A DNA stretch of 64,000 bases. It comes from Psychrosphaera haliotis (GTDB taxonomy: Bacteria > Pseudomonadota > Gammaproteobacteria > Enterobacterales > Alteromonadaceae). Within the stretch, counting starts at the first letter, position 1. Every line of letters starts with the position of its first letter. The notes beneath the pieces are model-generated. The model did not search any database and was not told the origin of the DNA. It saw only the letters and a list, made by a program, of their open reading frames with translations. A program made the position numbers and the translations under genes. Shown piece after piece: positions 19,179 through 27,544 of the stretch. Location: contig NZ_WOCD01000003.1 of assembly GCF_009728465.1 (NCBI RefSeq), positions 744,001-808,000 on the forward strand, written 5' to 3'.

Positions 19179-19361
19179 ATGGAAGGGCTAGCTGAGTTAT
19201 TTGAAAGTGCTTTAAACGATACTGGTAAAAAAACTAGTAAACGAGCTGCAAAACGCAAATGGCGCGAAATTGAATCGATCAAAGATAAGTATCGATTGCG
19301 CAACGAACTAAAGGATATAGACCCGTCTGCTGACTATGACGTCGCAGATCTAGAGTTTTAG
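19179..19361 (+). CDS. Small DUF3545-like protein
   Basis: A 60-residue hydrophilic protein with an AAGGGG ribosome-binding site 7 nt before the ATG. The central KRKWREIESIKDKYRLRNEL followed by an acidic tail ending DVADLEF resembles the DUF3545 family of Vibrio, Shewanella and relatives. The basic middle and acidic ends suggest a nucleic-acid or protein-binding adaptor, but no function is known. Convergent with ung; only 13 bp separate their stops. The family assignment is from memory of the motif. Confidence 0.7.
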   Translation: MEGLAELFESALNDTGKKTSKRAAKRKWREIESIKDKYRLRNELKDIDPSADYDVADLEF

Positions 19362-19374
19362 ATTAACCAAGTGA

Positions 19375-20046
19375 TCAAGGTAAGTTCCAATTCACTTTGG
19401 TCTTACCTTTACTCTCTAAATACGCATTGGCTGCCTTAAAATGGTCACAGCCAAAAAAGCCTCTTCTCGCTGACAATGGAGAAGGATGTGGAGACTTCAA
19501 AATAGAATGCTTTTCAGCGTCTATTAGAACTTCTTTTTTCTGCGCAAACGCTCCCCACAATATAAATACGACATTGCTACAATGATCACTCACATATCTA
19601 ATCGCATTGTCTGTAAAAATATGCCAACCAAAATCTTTATGTGAATTCGCGTTGCTTTCTTCTACCGTTAATACTGCATTGAGTAGCAGTACACCTTGTT
19701 CTGCCCATGGCTGTAAATCACCATGTTTTGGCGTGCCAAAGTCTGGATATTCTAACGCTAGCTCTTTATAAATATTACGAAGTGAAGGTGGTATTTTTTG
19801 ACCTTTGCTTACTGAAAAACTTAAGCCGTTTGCCTGTCCAAAACCGTGGTAAGGGTCTTGCCCTAAAATAACAACTTTTATGTCTTTTGGAGACGTTGCT
19901 TCAAATGCATTGAACACTTGTTCCTCGGGAGGAAAAACTCTTTCAGGTTTATTACGCGAATTTTTGATATTCGCCTGCAAAGTTCCAAAGTAAGTTTGGT
20001 TACTTTGTTCTTCAAAGAAATGATTCCAATCATTATTTTTGATCAT
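19375..20046 (-). CDS. ung: Uracil-DNA glycosylase (family 1)
   Basis: Excises uracil from DNA in base excision repair. The water-activating motif GQDPYHGFGQANG and the DNA-intercalation motif HPSPLSARRGFFG are intact, with FILWGAFAQKK between them. The open frame reaches ATG 20079 (234 aa), but a TATTAT -10-like element lies only about 12 bp before that codon. This favours ATG 20046 (MIKNNDWNHFF, 223 aa), which also fits the family N-terminus. Neither start has a strong Shine-Dalgarno. Divergent from the histidine kinase gene. Confidence 0.96.
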   Translation of the reverse strand: MIKNNDWNHFFEEQSNQTYFGTLQANIKNSRNKPERVFPPEEQVFNAFEATSPKDIKVVILGQDPYHGFGQANGLSFSVSKGQKIPPSLRNIYKELALEYPDFGTPKHGDLQPWAEQGVLLLNAVLTVEESNANSHKDFGWHIFTDNAIRYVSDHCSNVVFILWGAFAQKKEVLIDAEKHSILKSPHPSPLSARRGFFGCDHFKAANAYLESKGKTKVNWNLP

Positions 20047-20204
20047 AATACCGGTATTTAGTGGGCAAGTTAGCAACATTCTACTAGGATATAATAGTTA
20101 GATAAAATAATTTTTTTTCGATATTACATAGTCATATGCCAATGACTTAGCTATCCTTCGAACATTCTTTTAAAAACAAAATTTTAATTGGGGCCTAATC
20201 TTCA

Positions 20205-21986
20205 ATGAAGGCAAAACAAAGCATATCTCGAAAACTTCTAGTGAGTGTACTGTCTGTGTATTTTGTACTGACGTTTGCAGTGACTTGCGTTCAATTGATT
20301 GCTGAGTTTTCCAATACAAAAAGTTACATTACAAAAGAGTTGAGAACCTTAGAAAGCACCTTCAGTGCAAGTCTTACCCGTGCAATTTGGGAGTTAAACA
20401 CACCGCAAGTGGTTTCAATATCCGATGGTTTAGTTGCAATTCCTATGATCGAAGGCGTACTAGTCAGAAATGATTTAGGAGAGCAACTAACTCAAAGTGG
20501 TAACACGGATCTCAATGTTGTTGAAGTAAACGATACCTTGTTTGACTCAGAGGGTGATTTAATTGACTCTAATTCTATTGCATTAACTGGCACAATGATC
20601 ACTGGTGAAAATGGACTATTTGGCTATCGATTTCCTTTAGTTTTTGAGTTTTCGGGACGAAGTACTTTGGTTGGTGATGTTACGTTATTTTCCTCTAGAA
20701 ATGTCGTCATCGACAGAATACTGTTGAGTGTTTACTTTATGGTAGGCAGCGCCTTTGCCAAAACAACGTTTTTAATTGCATTATTTTTGATGGCTTTCAA
20801 AAAACACCTCACGACACCATTAGATGATTTAGTTGAACAATTAGAAAACCTAAACCAACAAGATGTTGCTGACATGAAGTTAGATGTCGATAAGTTATCT
20901 GGCAGTGAGTTGAGCATAATTCAAACCTCTTTTAATAGTATTATTTCTCAGTTTTCAGAATCGCAGAACAAGTTAAAACAAACTCAAAAACAATTGCTCA
21001 AAAGTAACGACATGCTTGATCAACAGAACCTCATGTTGGAACAGGAAGTTTCTAAGAAAACCGCCAATTTAAGTCAAGCGATGATGGATTTGCAAAGGCA
21101 GAAGTATCAACTAGAGAGCAATCAGAACTCCTTGAAACAAGAAATTGAAACTCGTAGTCATACTGAAGAGCAATTGCTTAAAAAAACACATGAGTTAGAA
21201 AACACGATTGAAACGTTGCAGATGGCCCACAGCAAGCTTGTTGAGTCTGAAAAATTTGCTGCATTAGGTGGCTTGGTTGCCGGTATTACTCATGATGTAA
21301 ATACACCTATTGGCGTTAGTGTTACAGCAACAAGTGTATTAAATGAACGTTTAAAAGAAATTGACCACAAGCTAGAAAACCAAACATTAAGCGCAAATGA
21401 TATGAAAGCGTTTCTTGCTGAAAGTAAGCAAAGTGCCGAGCTTTTGACTAACAACTTACAAAGAGCCAGTGAGTTGATTGCTAGCTTTAAACAAATTGCC
21501 GTTGATCAAACGAGTGAAGCCGACAGGTTAATTAATATTAATGCATACCTAAACGAAATTGTTGCGTCGTTAAAACCTGAATTGAAAAAAGGTTTGCATA
21601 CAGTCAATATCGATTGCCCACTAAACTTAGAAATTTCTATACCCGCTGGGGCACTTTCTCAGATATTTACCAACTTTATTATCAACAGTGTTATACATGG
21701 CTTTGATGGCATCAAAAATGGCATTATTGATATAACAGTCACTGATAACGTTGATCAAATTGATATTATTTACCATGACAATGGGCAAGGCATTAGCAAA
21801 GATCAAATATCGCAATTATTTGACCCATTTTACACCACTAAACGAAACGTTGGCGGCTCGGGGCTTGGTACAAACATAGCCTACAACCTTGTAAAGCAAA
21901 CACTGCATGGTGAGATAACCGCACACAGCGAACCAGAGAAAGGCCTCACCTACAACATTAGGTTCCCAAAAGTCATTCCTTCGTAG
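20205..21986 (+). CDS. Orphan membrane sensor histidine kinase
   Basis: 593 residues. TM1 (about 10-32), a periplasmic sensor region (about 33-165) with no domain I can name, TM2 (about 172-200), a HAMP-like linker (about 200-252), and a long coiled coil (about 255-345, rich in Gln and Leu). The kinase core follows: H-box GITHDVNTPIG with phospho-acceptor His363, N-box FTNFIINSVIHGF (about 488), G1 HDNGQGIS and G2 GGSGLGTN (about 549). The HDxNTPIG form of the H-box is shared with a marine subfamily of large sensors. No response regulator lies beside it. An unusually good stem-loop follows the stop. Confidence 0.92.
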   Translation: MKAKQSISRKLLVSVLSVYFVLTFAVTCVQLIAEFSNTKSYITKELRTLESTFSASLTRAIWELNTPQVVSISDGLVAIPMIEGVLVRNDLGEQLTQSGNTDLNVVEVNDTLFDSEGDLIDSNSIALTGTMITGENGLFGYRFPLVFEFSGRSTLVGDVTLFSSRNVVIDRILLSVYFMVGSAFAKTTFLIALFLMAFKKHLTTPLDDLVEQLENLNQQDVADMKLDVDKLSGSELSIIQTSFNSIISQFSESQNKLKQTQKQLLKSNDMLDQQNLMLEQEVSKKTANLSQAMMDLQRQKYQLESNQNSLKQEIETRSHTEEQLLKKTHELENTIETLQMAHSKLVESEKFAALGGLVAGITHDVNTPIGVSVTATSVLNERLKEIDHKLENQTLSANDMKAFLAESKQSAELLTNNLQRASELIASFKQIAVDQTSEADRLININAYLNEIVASLKPELKKGLHTVNIDCPLNLEISIPAGALSQIFTNFIINSVIHGFDGIKNGIIDITVTDNVDQIDIIYHDNGQGISKDQISQLFDPFYTTKRNVGGSGLGTNIAYNLVKQTLHGEITAHSEPEKGLTYNIRFPKVIPS

Positions 21987-21990
21987 CGCA

Positions 21991-22031
21991 ATTTAACACC
22001 TGAATTGAATGGTAAAATTCAGGTGTTAAAT
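21991..22031. terminator. 16-bp perfect inverted repeat after the histidine kinase
   Basis: Arms 21991-22006 and 22016-22031 are perfectly complementary (atttaacacctgaatt and its reverse complement) around a 9-nt loop, 5 bp after the kinase stop and 54 bp before rdgC. There is no proper U-tract, so it may be a terminator of the stem-only kind, an mRNA 3'-end stabiliser or a protein site. Confidence 0.65.
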
Positions 22032-22084
22032 ATTCACGATTTGTTATTATTCTTTCCTGTTTTGTTTTTTAGAGATTAAGCTGT

Positions 22085-22984
22085 ATGTGGTTTAACAACG
22101 CCTTCATTTATAAATTTACCAAGCCATTTGAATTAACTGCTGAGCAAGTTAGTGATCATTTAGAAGAACACCTTTTTCGTCCTTGTGGCAGCCAAGATCA
22201 ACAAAAACAAGGTTGGGTGCCTGCCATTCCTGGTACAGAAGGCTTATTGCATGCGGCCAATAATACCTTTCTAATTTGCTTAAAAACCGAAGAAAAAATC
22301 TTACCTTCTTCTGTGATTAAAGAAGCATTGGAAGAAAAAGTACAATTGATTCAGCAAGAGCGCGGCCAAAAAGTAGGTAAGAAAGAACAGCAGACAATTA
22401 AAGAAGAAATTGTTCAAACATTACTACCAAAAGCATTCACTAAAAATAGTCGTCTTTATGCCTATATAGATATAAAAAATCAATGGATAGTTGTTAATAG
22501 CAGCAGTGCGAATCGTGCTGAAACACTGTTAGCTATGTTAAGACAGTGCATTGGTACTTTACCGGTTTTACCACTTAAGCCGGAACAAGACCTTATGTTA
22601 GCAATGACCTCTTGGGTGAAGAACGATGAACTGCCACGACCTTTTCAGTTTGCCAGCGACATAGAGTTAAAAGCATTAGACGAAGAAGCGGCGGTTGCTA
22701 AATTAAAAAACCATGATGTGACGGAAGAAGAAGTTCAGCTTCATATTGCCAACGGAAAGTTTGTTCACAAATTAGGTTTAGTTTGGGATGAAAAAGCAAA
22801 ATTTGTTGTAAATGAAGAAGCGGCGATTAAACAAATTAAATTTTTGGATATCGTAAAAGAACAAACAGATGATGTTCCATCTGATGACAAGTTAGCAAAG
22901 TTTGATGCTGACTTCGCATTAATGACGGGTGAACTGAATAACCTTATAAATGACTTGGTGTCTGTTTGGGACACTAAAGAATAA
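22085..22984 (+). CDS. rdgC: Recombination-associated protein RdgC
   Basis: RdgC forms a ring-shaped dimer around double-stranded DNA and restrains RecA. The 299 residues are family-typical. The N-terminus MWFNNAFIYKF and the blocks FRPCGSQDQQKQGWVPA and ALEEKVQLIQQERG identify it. The ATG has only a weak ribosome-binding site. A strong bidirectional terminator separates it from the convergent HDOD gene. Confidence 0.97.
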   Translation: MWFNNAFIYKFTKPFELTAEQVSDHLEEHLFRPCGSQDQQKQGWVPAIPGTEGLLHAANNTFLICLKTEEKILPSSVIKEALEEKVQLIQQERGQKVGKKEQQTIKEEIVQTLLPKAFTKNSRLYAYIDIKNQWIVVNSSSANRAETLLAMLRQCIGTLPVLPLKPEQDLMLAMTSWVKNDELPRPFQFASDIELKALDEEAAVAKLKNHDVTEEEVQLHIANGKFVHKLGLVWDEKAKFVVNEEAAIKQIKFLDIVKEQTDDVPSDDKLAKFDADFALMTGELNNLINDLVSVWDTKE

Positions 22985-23040
22985 TAATAGAGACTTGTTG
23001 TTGAAGTATTTTGTAGTTTAGTACGAGTCAATTCTCTAAC

Positions 23041-23073
23041 AAAAAGCTAACTCACTTGAGTTAGCTTTTTTAT
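23041..23073. terminator. Bidirectional terminator between rdgC and HDOD gene
   Basis: The 13-bp stem AAAAAGCTAACTC / GAGTTAGCTTTTT with loop ACTT gives U-runs in both directions. Confidence 0.9.
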
Positions 23074-23153
23074 TTAACATTAGTAGTAAAGCCTAGGCTG
23101 AAACTAGTAAATAGACTCTCAACCTATGCCTAAGACATTTATGCTTGTAACAG

Positions 23154-23996
23154 CTATGCAAATACAGATTTAATATCGCCTAGTGCTTTGGCAAACTCAT
23201 CTGTTTTAAAGTAAGCGATATCATCAACCACTCCTTTTTCGACATAAAGCTCATACTTATCAATATCAGCTTGTCCTTTACAAAGTAAGTCATTATACAG
23301 CGCACCTACTCTTACAAAGTCGATGTAGTTTACAGACTCAGTTTGATAATCAAGATCATTCCACTTTTCCGCAATTTCAATAAAGTCACCTGAGAAATCC
23401 CATGAACGCATAATAGCGCCACCAAGCTTTCCACCCATGCGTTTAATCGCCGCCTCTAAGAAACTAGGATTTGCAAAAACCTCTTCGTGTCTTTCCGCTT
23501 CTGTCAAAATTGGCAATACACCAATGCTATGTACTAAAGCAGCAAGCGTTAAGGTATCGATATTAATGGACTCGTGCTTATGATCTTTTTGCCAATGTTG
23601 CATTGTCGCTATTGCAACACAAGCAACGTTAACCGTTTTTTCCCAAGACTTGCTCATATACTCACGAACAAGATCATTTTTAGAAACAAAAAGCTGTTCC
23701 ATAGCAATCGCTGTTGCTATGTTTTTAATCTGCCTTAAACCAATACGAGTAACGGCTTGATTAAGTGATTCCACTTTCACCGAACGACCCATAAAAGCAC
23801 TATTGGCGACTTTAACTAAACGCGCTGACAAGGCAGGATCTTGTGCAATAACCCCTGCCATCATATGTAGATTAACATCTGGATCGTCAGCTGCTTCTCG
23901 GATTTTTATAGCTATTTCAGGTAATGTAGGAAGTACTAAAGAGTCGCTCTGAATCTTTTCGACCAAAATTGTTAATAGTGCATTTTCGGTAGACAT
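23154..23996 (-). CDS. HDOD domain protein
   Basis: A 280-residue single-domain HDOD protein. HDOD is an HD-related fold that usually lacks the full HD metal site and acts in signalling. The opening LPTLPEIAIKIREAADDPD, then IAQDPALSARLVKVANSAF, is diagnostic. The HD-like position reads LVHSIGVLP, where the His-Asp pair is absent (no HD dyad), so phosphodiesterase activity is unlikely. A good AAAGGA ribosome-binding site precedes the ATG. It is downstream of tyrA with about 120 bp between, so probably not co-transcribed. Confidence 0.92.
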   Translation of the reverse strand: MSTENALLTILVEKIQSDSLVLPTLPEIAIKIREAADDPDVNLHMMAGVIAQDPALSARLVKVANSAFMGRSVKVESLNQAVTRIGLRQIKNIATAIAMEQLFVSKNDLVREYMSKSWEKTVNVACVAIATMQHWQKDHKHESINIDTLTLAALVHSIGVLPILTEAERHEEVFANPSFLEAAIKRMGGKLGGAIMRSWDFSGDFIEIAEKWNDLDYQTESVNYIDFVRVGALYNDLLCKGQADIDKYELYVEKGVVDDIAYFKTDEFAKALGDIKSVFA

Positions 23997-24116
23997 AAAG
24001 GGTCCTTTAAAGTCTCGGATTTAACTTAACGAATTTTCTATTCCTGAATATTTTAGTCGTAGTCCCTTACTTTCGCCAATTTTCAACACGATAATTTTAC
24101 ATAAAAATTTATTTTT

Positions 24117-25247
24117 TTATTTGCTACTCAACTGCTTAACTGACTTTGCGTCGTGCGCAGTTTTTAGCATTGTTCGGCTCTCAACAAGAAACTGACTTGA
24201 TGTATCACCAAACCAATTAGCAACACCTTCAAATGATTGTTTGAAGGCAGCCTTATCTTTGTTCTTTAAATCGCTCAATGCGTTGGTCAATTCTGAGCAA
24301 AAACTTTCCGCTAACGTCTCAATATCCTCAGCACTATAAATAATATCTGCATACAATTGTGAGTTTTGAGCAAACAGTCGCCCGGTCATTGCTAATTCTA
24401 GACGATAAATTGGAGAACTCAGTCTTAACAACTGATCTAAATTTGGATCTTGTTTTGCCAAGAACCGACCGTAGACATAAGTAGTAAAGTGACGCATAGC
24501 CTGGATAATCTCCATGCTTGAATCATGTTGTTTTGCCTGATCAACTTCTAATATTGCGCCCCATAACTTTAACTGTTCTATAAGCCATTGATACTTATGC
24601 TCGTCACGGCCATCACAAACCACCACTACCTGTTTTACAAAGTTAGGTACATCTGGACCAAACATAGGGTGTAATCCAACAACAGGACCATTGTGTTGCT
24701 CTAACATAGCTTGCAGCGGTTGATGCTTGAGCGAGGTTAAATCGGCTAAGATACATTCTTCATCAAGCTTTGGCAGTTGGGCAATAACCGATTCTGTAAC
24801 TTGAATAGGAACTGAAATAATAACAAGCTTGGCATCGGAAAAAATAGCGTCTGCATTTGGCCAGTCCGACTCTTCAAATACAACGACGTCATAACCTGAA
24901 CGATTAAACATATCAACAAAGCGGCTGCCTAGAGCACCTGCGCCACCAACAACCACAACTTTTGTATTCGGCAGTAAACATCTATAGGAATTGTGTTGGC
25001 TTTGATAAGACTCTCGCATAATACGTCGAAGCAAGTCTTCAATTAGGTCTGGGCTAACACTTAATGACTCAGCAAGCGTTCTTCTTTCCGCAATAAGCTC
25101 GGCCTCTCTTACGGGATCGTAAATCGCCTTACCAATGGTTTTCTTATATGCGCCCACTTTACTTGTGATTTTTTGGCGTCTTGCTAACAACTCAACCAAC
25201 TGGGTGTCAATTGAATCAATCTCTTCACGTAAATCTGTTAATGACAC
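24117..25247 (-). CDS. tyrA: Bifunctional chorismate mutase / prephenate dehydrogenase TyrA
   Basis: Converts chorismate to prephenate and then to 4-hydroxyphenylpyruvate for tyrosine synthesis. The 376 residues match E. coli TyrA. The AroQ mutase domain is N-terminal (about 1-90: LREEIDSIDTQLVELLARR, with RQKITSKVGAYK). The dehydrogenase follows, with a Rossmann motif VVVVGGAGALGSRF near 100 and the catalytic His block VGLHPMFGPD. The start is GTG at 25247. No aroF-type DAHP synthase gene is adjacent, unlike E. coli. Its product is the substrate of HppD, encoded 13 kb away. Confidence 0.96.
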   Translation of the reverse strand: MSLTDLREEIDSIDTQLVELLARRQKITSKVGAYKKTIGKAIYDPVREAELIAERRTLAESLSVSPDLIEDLLRRIMRESYQSQHNSYRCLLPNTKVVVVGGAGALGSRFVDMFNRSGYDVVVFEESDWPNADAIFSDAKLVIISVPIQVTESVIAQLPKLDEECILADLTSLKHQPLQAMLEQHNGPVVGLHPMFGPDVPNFVKQVVVVCDGRDEHKYQWLIEQLKLWGAILEVDQAKQHDSSMEIIQAMRHFTTYVYGRFLAKQDPNLDQLLRLSSPIYRLELAMTGRLFAQNSQLYADIIYSAEDIETLAESFCSELTNALSDLKNKDKAAFKQSFEGVANWFGDTSSQFLVESRTMLKTAHDAKSVKQLSSK

Positions 25248-25289
25248 GACGATGACTCGCTTTTCAGTCTATGGTTTTTCTTTATAGCA

Positions 25290-25316
25290 TAAAAAAAGGA
25301 GCACCGTGTGCTCCTC
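25290..25316 (-). terminator. Terminator of the rpsP-rimM-trmD-rplS operon
   Basis: On the reverse strand, AGGAGCAC pairs with GTGCTCCT around a 3-nt loop, followed by seven T, 23 bp after the rplS stop. Confidence 0.92.
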
Positions 25317-25338
25317 TTTTAACATCGAGTAAACAAGT

Positions 25339-25707
25339 TTACTTCTTGAAAGATAACTTTTCTTTGATACGTGCTGACTTACCAGAACGCTCACGCATGT
25401 AGTAAAGTTTAGCGCGACGTACGTCACCACGACGTTTCACTTCGATGCTATCGATAACTGGGCTGTGCGTTTGGAATGTACGCTCAATACCTTCACCGTT
25501 AGAAATTTTACGTACTGTGAAAGCAGAGTGTAAACCGCGATTTCTCTTCGCTAATACAAATCCTTCAAACGCCTGAAGACGCTCTTTGTTGCCTTCTTTT
25601 ACGCGTACTTTTACAACTACTGTGTCACCAGGCATAAATGCTGGAACATCAGTCTTCATTTGCTCTTCTTCTAGAGCCTTAATGATGTTTTGACTAACTT
25701 TTCTCAT
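25339..25707 (-). CDS. rplS: 50S ribosomal protein L19
   Basis: 122 residues. The family core [22 protein letters not shown] and the C-terminal [20 protein letters not shown] are intact; L19 sits at the 30S-50S interface. The N-terminus reads [17 protein letters not shown], a few residues longer than E. coli (MSNIIKQLEQEQM). It is the last gene of the operon, 33 bp after trmD. Confidence 0.98.
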   Translation of the reverse strand: MRKVSQNIIKALEEEQMKTDVPAFMPGDTVVVKVRVKEGNKERLQAFEGFVLAKRNRGLHSAFTVRKISNGEGIERTFQTHSPVIDSIEVKRRGDVRRAKLYYMRERSGKSARIKEKLSFKK

Positions 25708-25740
25708 TATATTCTCACTTTTCTAGGATTCACTGCATAT

Positions 25741-26504
25741 CTAAACAACGTCATTTGTCTCTTGTTCACTAAGGAACTCGTTTAACAAACGCTGTTGCTC
25801 ATCAGTCAGAGCTAGATTGTTAATTAAATCAGGTCTTCGCAACCAGGTTCTACCCAATGACTCTTTTAATCGCCACTGTCGGATTTTTTCATGATTGCCG
25901 CTAAGCAATACATCTGGCACCCGTTGGTCTGCCAGTACTTCAGGTCTTGTGTAATGTGGACAATCTAGTAAACCGTCTGCAAACGAATCCTGCTCTGCGG
26001 ACAAGTTATGTCCTAACACACCTGGAATCATTCTCGACACTGAATCAATCAATGTCATAGCCGGTAACTCACCGCCACTTAGAACAAAATCCCCAATCGA
26101 CCATTCTTCATCGACTTCCGATTGAATCACTCGTTCATCTATTCCTTCATATCGACCCGCGACTAACACTAACTTTTTGTTTTGTGCTAGTTGTTTAACA
26201 CCTTCGTGATTCAACTTTTGCCTTGCGGAGACAAGTAAATCACTTTAGCCCCTTCCCCTGCTGCTGTTTTCGCTGCGCGAATTGCATCAGTTAAAGGTTG
26301 CACCATCATTAACATACCAGGGCCGCCGCCATAAGGTCTGTCATCAACTGTTCTATGTCGGTCATGTGTAAAATCTCTAGGATTCCACGCATTGAACTCT
26401 ATAGTTCCGTTTTTGATGGCTCGACTAATCACGCCTTGCTGCGTAATCGCGTCAAACATTTCTGGAAAGAGCGAAACAACGCCTAACCACAACTGACAAT
26501 TCAT
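25741..26504 (-). pseudogene. trmD: tRNA (guanine37-N1)-methyltransferase TrmD, one-base frameshift
   Basis: TrmD methylates G37 of tRNAs with a G at position 36, preventing frameshifting. The 5' part ([17 protein letters not shown] through [14 protein letters not shown] to VIYLSPQGK) ends at a TGA (26211-26213). The rest of the family sequence ([30 protein letters not shown], shown here in part only) continues in the -1 frame to 25741. Adding one A to the AAAA run (plus-strand T's 26216-26219) restores QGKKLNHEG and a 254-residue TrmD of normal length. TrmD is essential or nearly so in related bacteria and both halves are well conserved, so a sequence error is the best explanation. It starts 5 bp after rimM. 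Confidence 0.94.
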
Positions 26505-26509
26505 ATTTG

Positions 26510-27049
26510 TCAGAATCCTGGATCCCAGTCCACCGTAATGGTGTTTTCTTCCTTGTTGACTGATTTGATCACGTCATCCTGAATATACGGAATCAACCTT
26601 TCAGTTTTGCCGAATGCATCTTTAGCATTTGCATCGACTACTAAAACGTCATTTGAACCCGTTTCCATCAAGCCAGATACTGTACCTAGGTTATAGCCAG
26701 AATCGTTTATTACTTTCATGCCCTTAAGGTCACGCCAGTAAAACTCATCTTCTTCTAACTCAGGAAGTTGTTGGGCTTCAACAAAAACTTCAGCATGAAG
26801 CCAAGCTTCAGCATCGTTTATTGAATCTACACCATCAAACTTAGCAATCAGGCCTTTGTTGTGTCGGCGCCAATCGGCAACCTTCACTAGGTGCTGCTGT
26901 CCATTGAGGCTTACGCGCCAAGGACTATAATCAAAGATCCCTTCCGGAACCTCAGTGTAGGCATTTATCTTGAACCAGCCTTTGATGCCATATGAAGCAC
27001 CGATTTTACCGACTAGTATGAACTCGTCTGATTGTTTTAACTGACTCAT
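26510..27049 (-). CDS. rimM: Ribosome maturation factor RimM
   Basis: Assembly factor for the 30S head that binds S19. 179 residues. The N-terminal domain begins with [21 protein letters not shown]. The C-terminal PRC-barrel carries [14 protein letters not shown] and [14 protein letters not shown]. It lies in the canonical order rpsP-rimM-trmD-rplS with 30 bp to rpsP. Confidence 0.97.
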   Translation of the reverse strand: MSQLKQSDEFILVGKIGASYGIKGWFKINAYTEVPEGIFDYSPWRVSLNGQQHLVKVADWRRHNKGLIAKFDGVDSINDAEAWLHAEVFVEAQQLPELEEDEFYWRDLKGMKVINDSGYNLGTVSGLMETGSNDVLVVDANAKDAFGKTERLIPYIQDDVIKSVNKEENTITVDWDPGF

Positions 27050-27079
27050 TTATTTACCTTCACTTAATTGCGTAATCAA

Positions 27080-27328
27080 TTAAGCCGCTTTCTTAGCGTC
27101 TTTAACGATTTTTGCAACACGATCAGAAAGTTGTGCACCTGTAGCTACCCAATGTTCAATACGATCTAAATCGATACGAACTTTTTCTTCTTGACCAGTC
27201 GCGATTGGGTTGAAGAAGCCGATTTTCTCAATGAAACGACCGTCACGTGAACGGCGGCTATCTGCAACAACGACTGAGTAGAATGGACGTTTTTTCGCGC
27301 CACCACGAGCTAAACGAATAGTTACCAT
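27080..27328 (-). CDS. rpsP: 30S ribosomal protein S16
   Basis: 82 residues. [24 protein letters not shown] is the family N-terminus, given here only as its first part [16 protein letters not shown]. The ATG follows TTGAGGAAATT, a good ribosome-binding site. It is the first gene of its operon and has its own promoter and a structured leader. Confidence 0.98.
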   Translation of the reverse strand: MVTIRLARGGAKKRPFYSVVVADSRRSRDGRFIEKIGFFNPIATGQEEKVRIDLDRIEHWVATGAQLSDRVAKIVKDAKKAA

Positions 27329-27356
27329 AATTTCCTCAATTATTACTAATGGTTAA

Positions 27357-27396
27357 GGTGAAAATTCACCACCCTTTTTAGACACCCTAAAAAAGG
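27357..27396 (-). promoter_or_regulatory. Two hairpins in the rpsP leader
   Basis: Between the rpsP promoter and its start, the reverse strand can form CCTTTTTTAG / CTAAAAAGG (one bulged T, plus-strand 27371-27396) and then GGTGAA / TTCACC (27357-27370). Their proximity to the start codon suggests translational or attenuation control, but no family is recognised. Confidence 0.45.
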
Positions 27397-27403
27397 TCGC
27401 GCA

Positions 27404-27431
27404 ATTGTACGGATCTGGAGGAAAATTTCAA
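27404..27431 (-). promoter_or_regulatory. Sigma70 promoter of rpsP-rimM-trmD-rplS
   Basis: On the reverse strand, -35 TTGAAA (27431-27426), a 16-bp spacer and -10 TACAAT (27409-27404), about 76 bp before the rpsP ATG. Confidence 0.75.
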
Positions 27432-27441
27432 GTGGTAATAA

Positions 27442-27471
27442 CAAAAACGGGCCATTGAATAATGACCCGTT
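27442..27471 (-). terminator. Terminator of ffh
   Basis: On the reverse strand, AACGGGTCATT pairs with AATGGCCCGTT (one G-U pair) with a 4-nt loop, then TTTTTG. It separates ffh from the rpsP promoter. Confidence 0.85.
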
Positions 27472-27544
27472 GGAAAGAATTTTACTTTAAGTGCGCTATT
27501 TTAAGCTGAATTTGCAGTACTTTTGTTTAATAAAAGGTTTTGTT

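Noticed and set aside
26211-26220. Programmed ribosomal frameshift in trmD
   Set aside because: The site C AAA AGT TGA is not a canonical slippery heptamer, no downstream structure is obvious, and three similar breaks occur nearby, so error is simpler.
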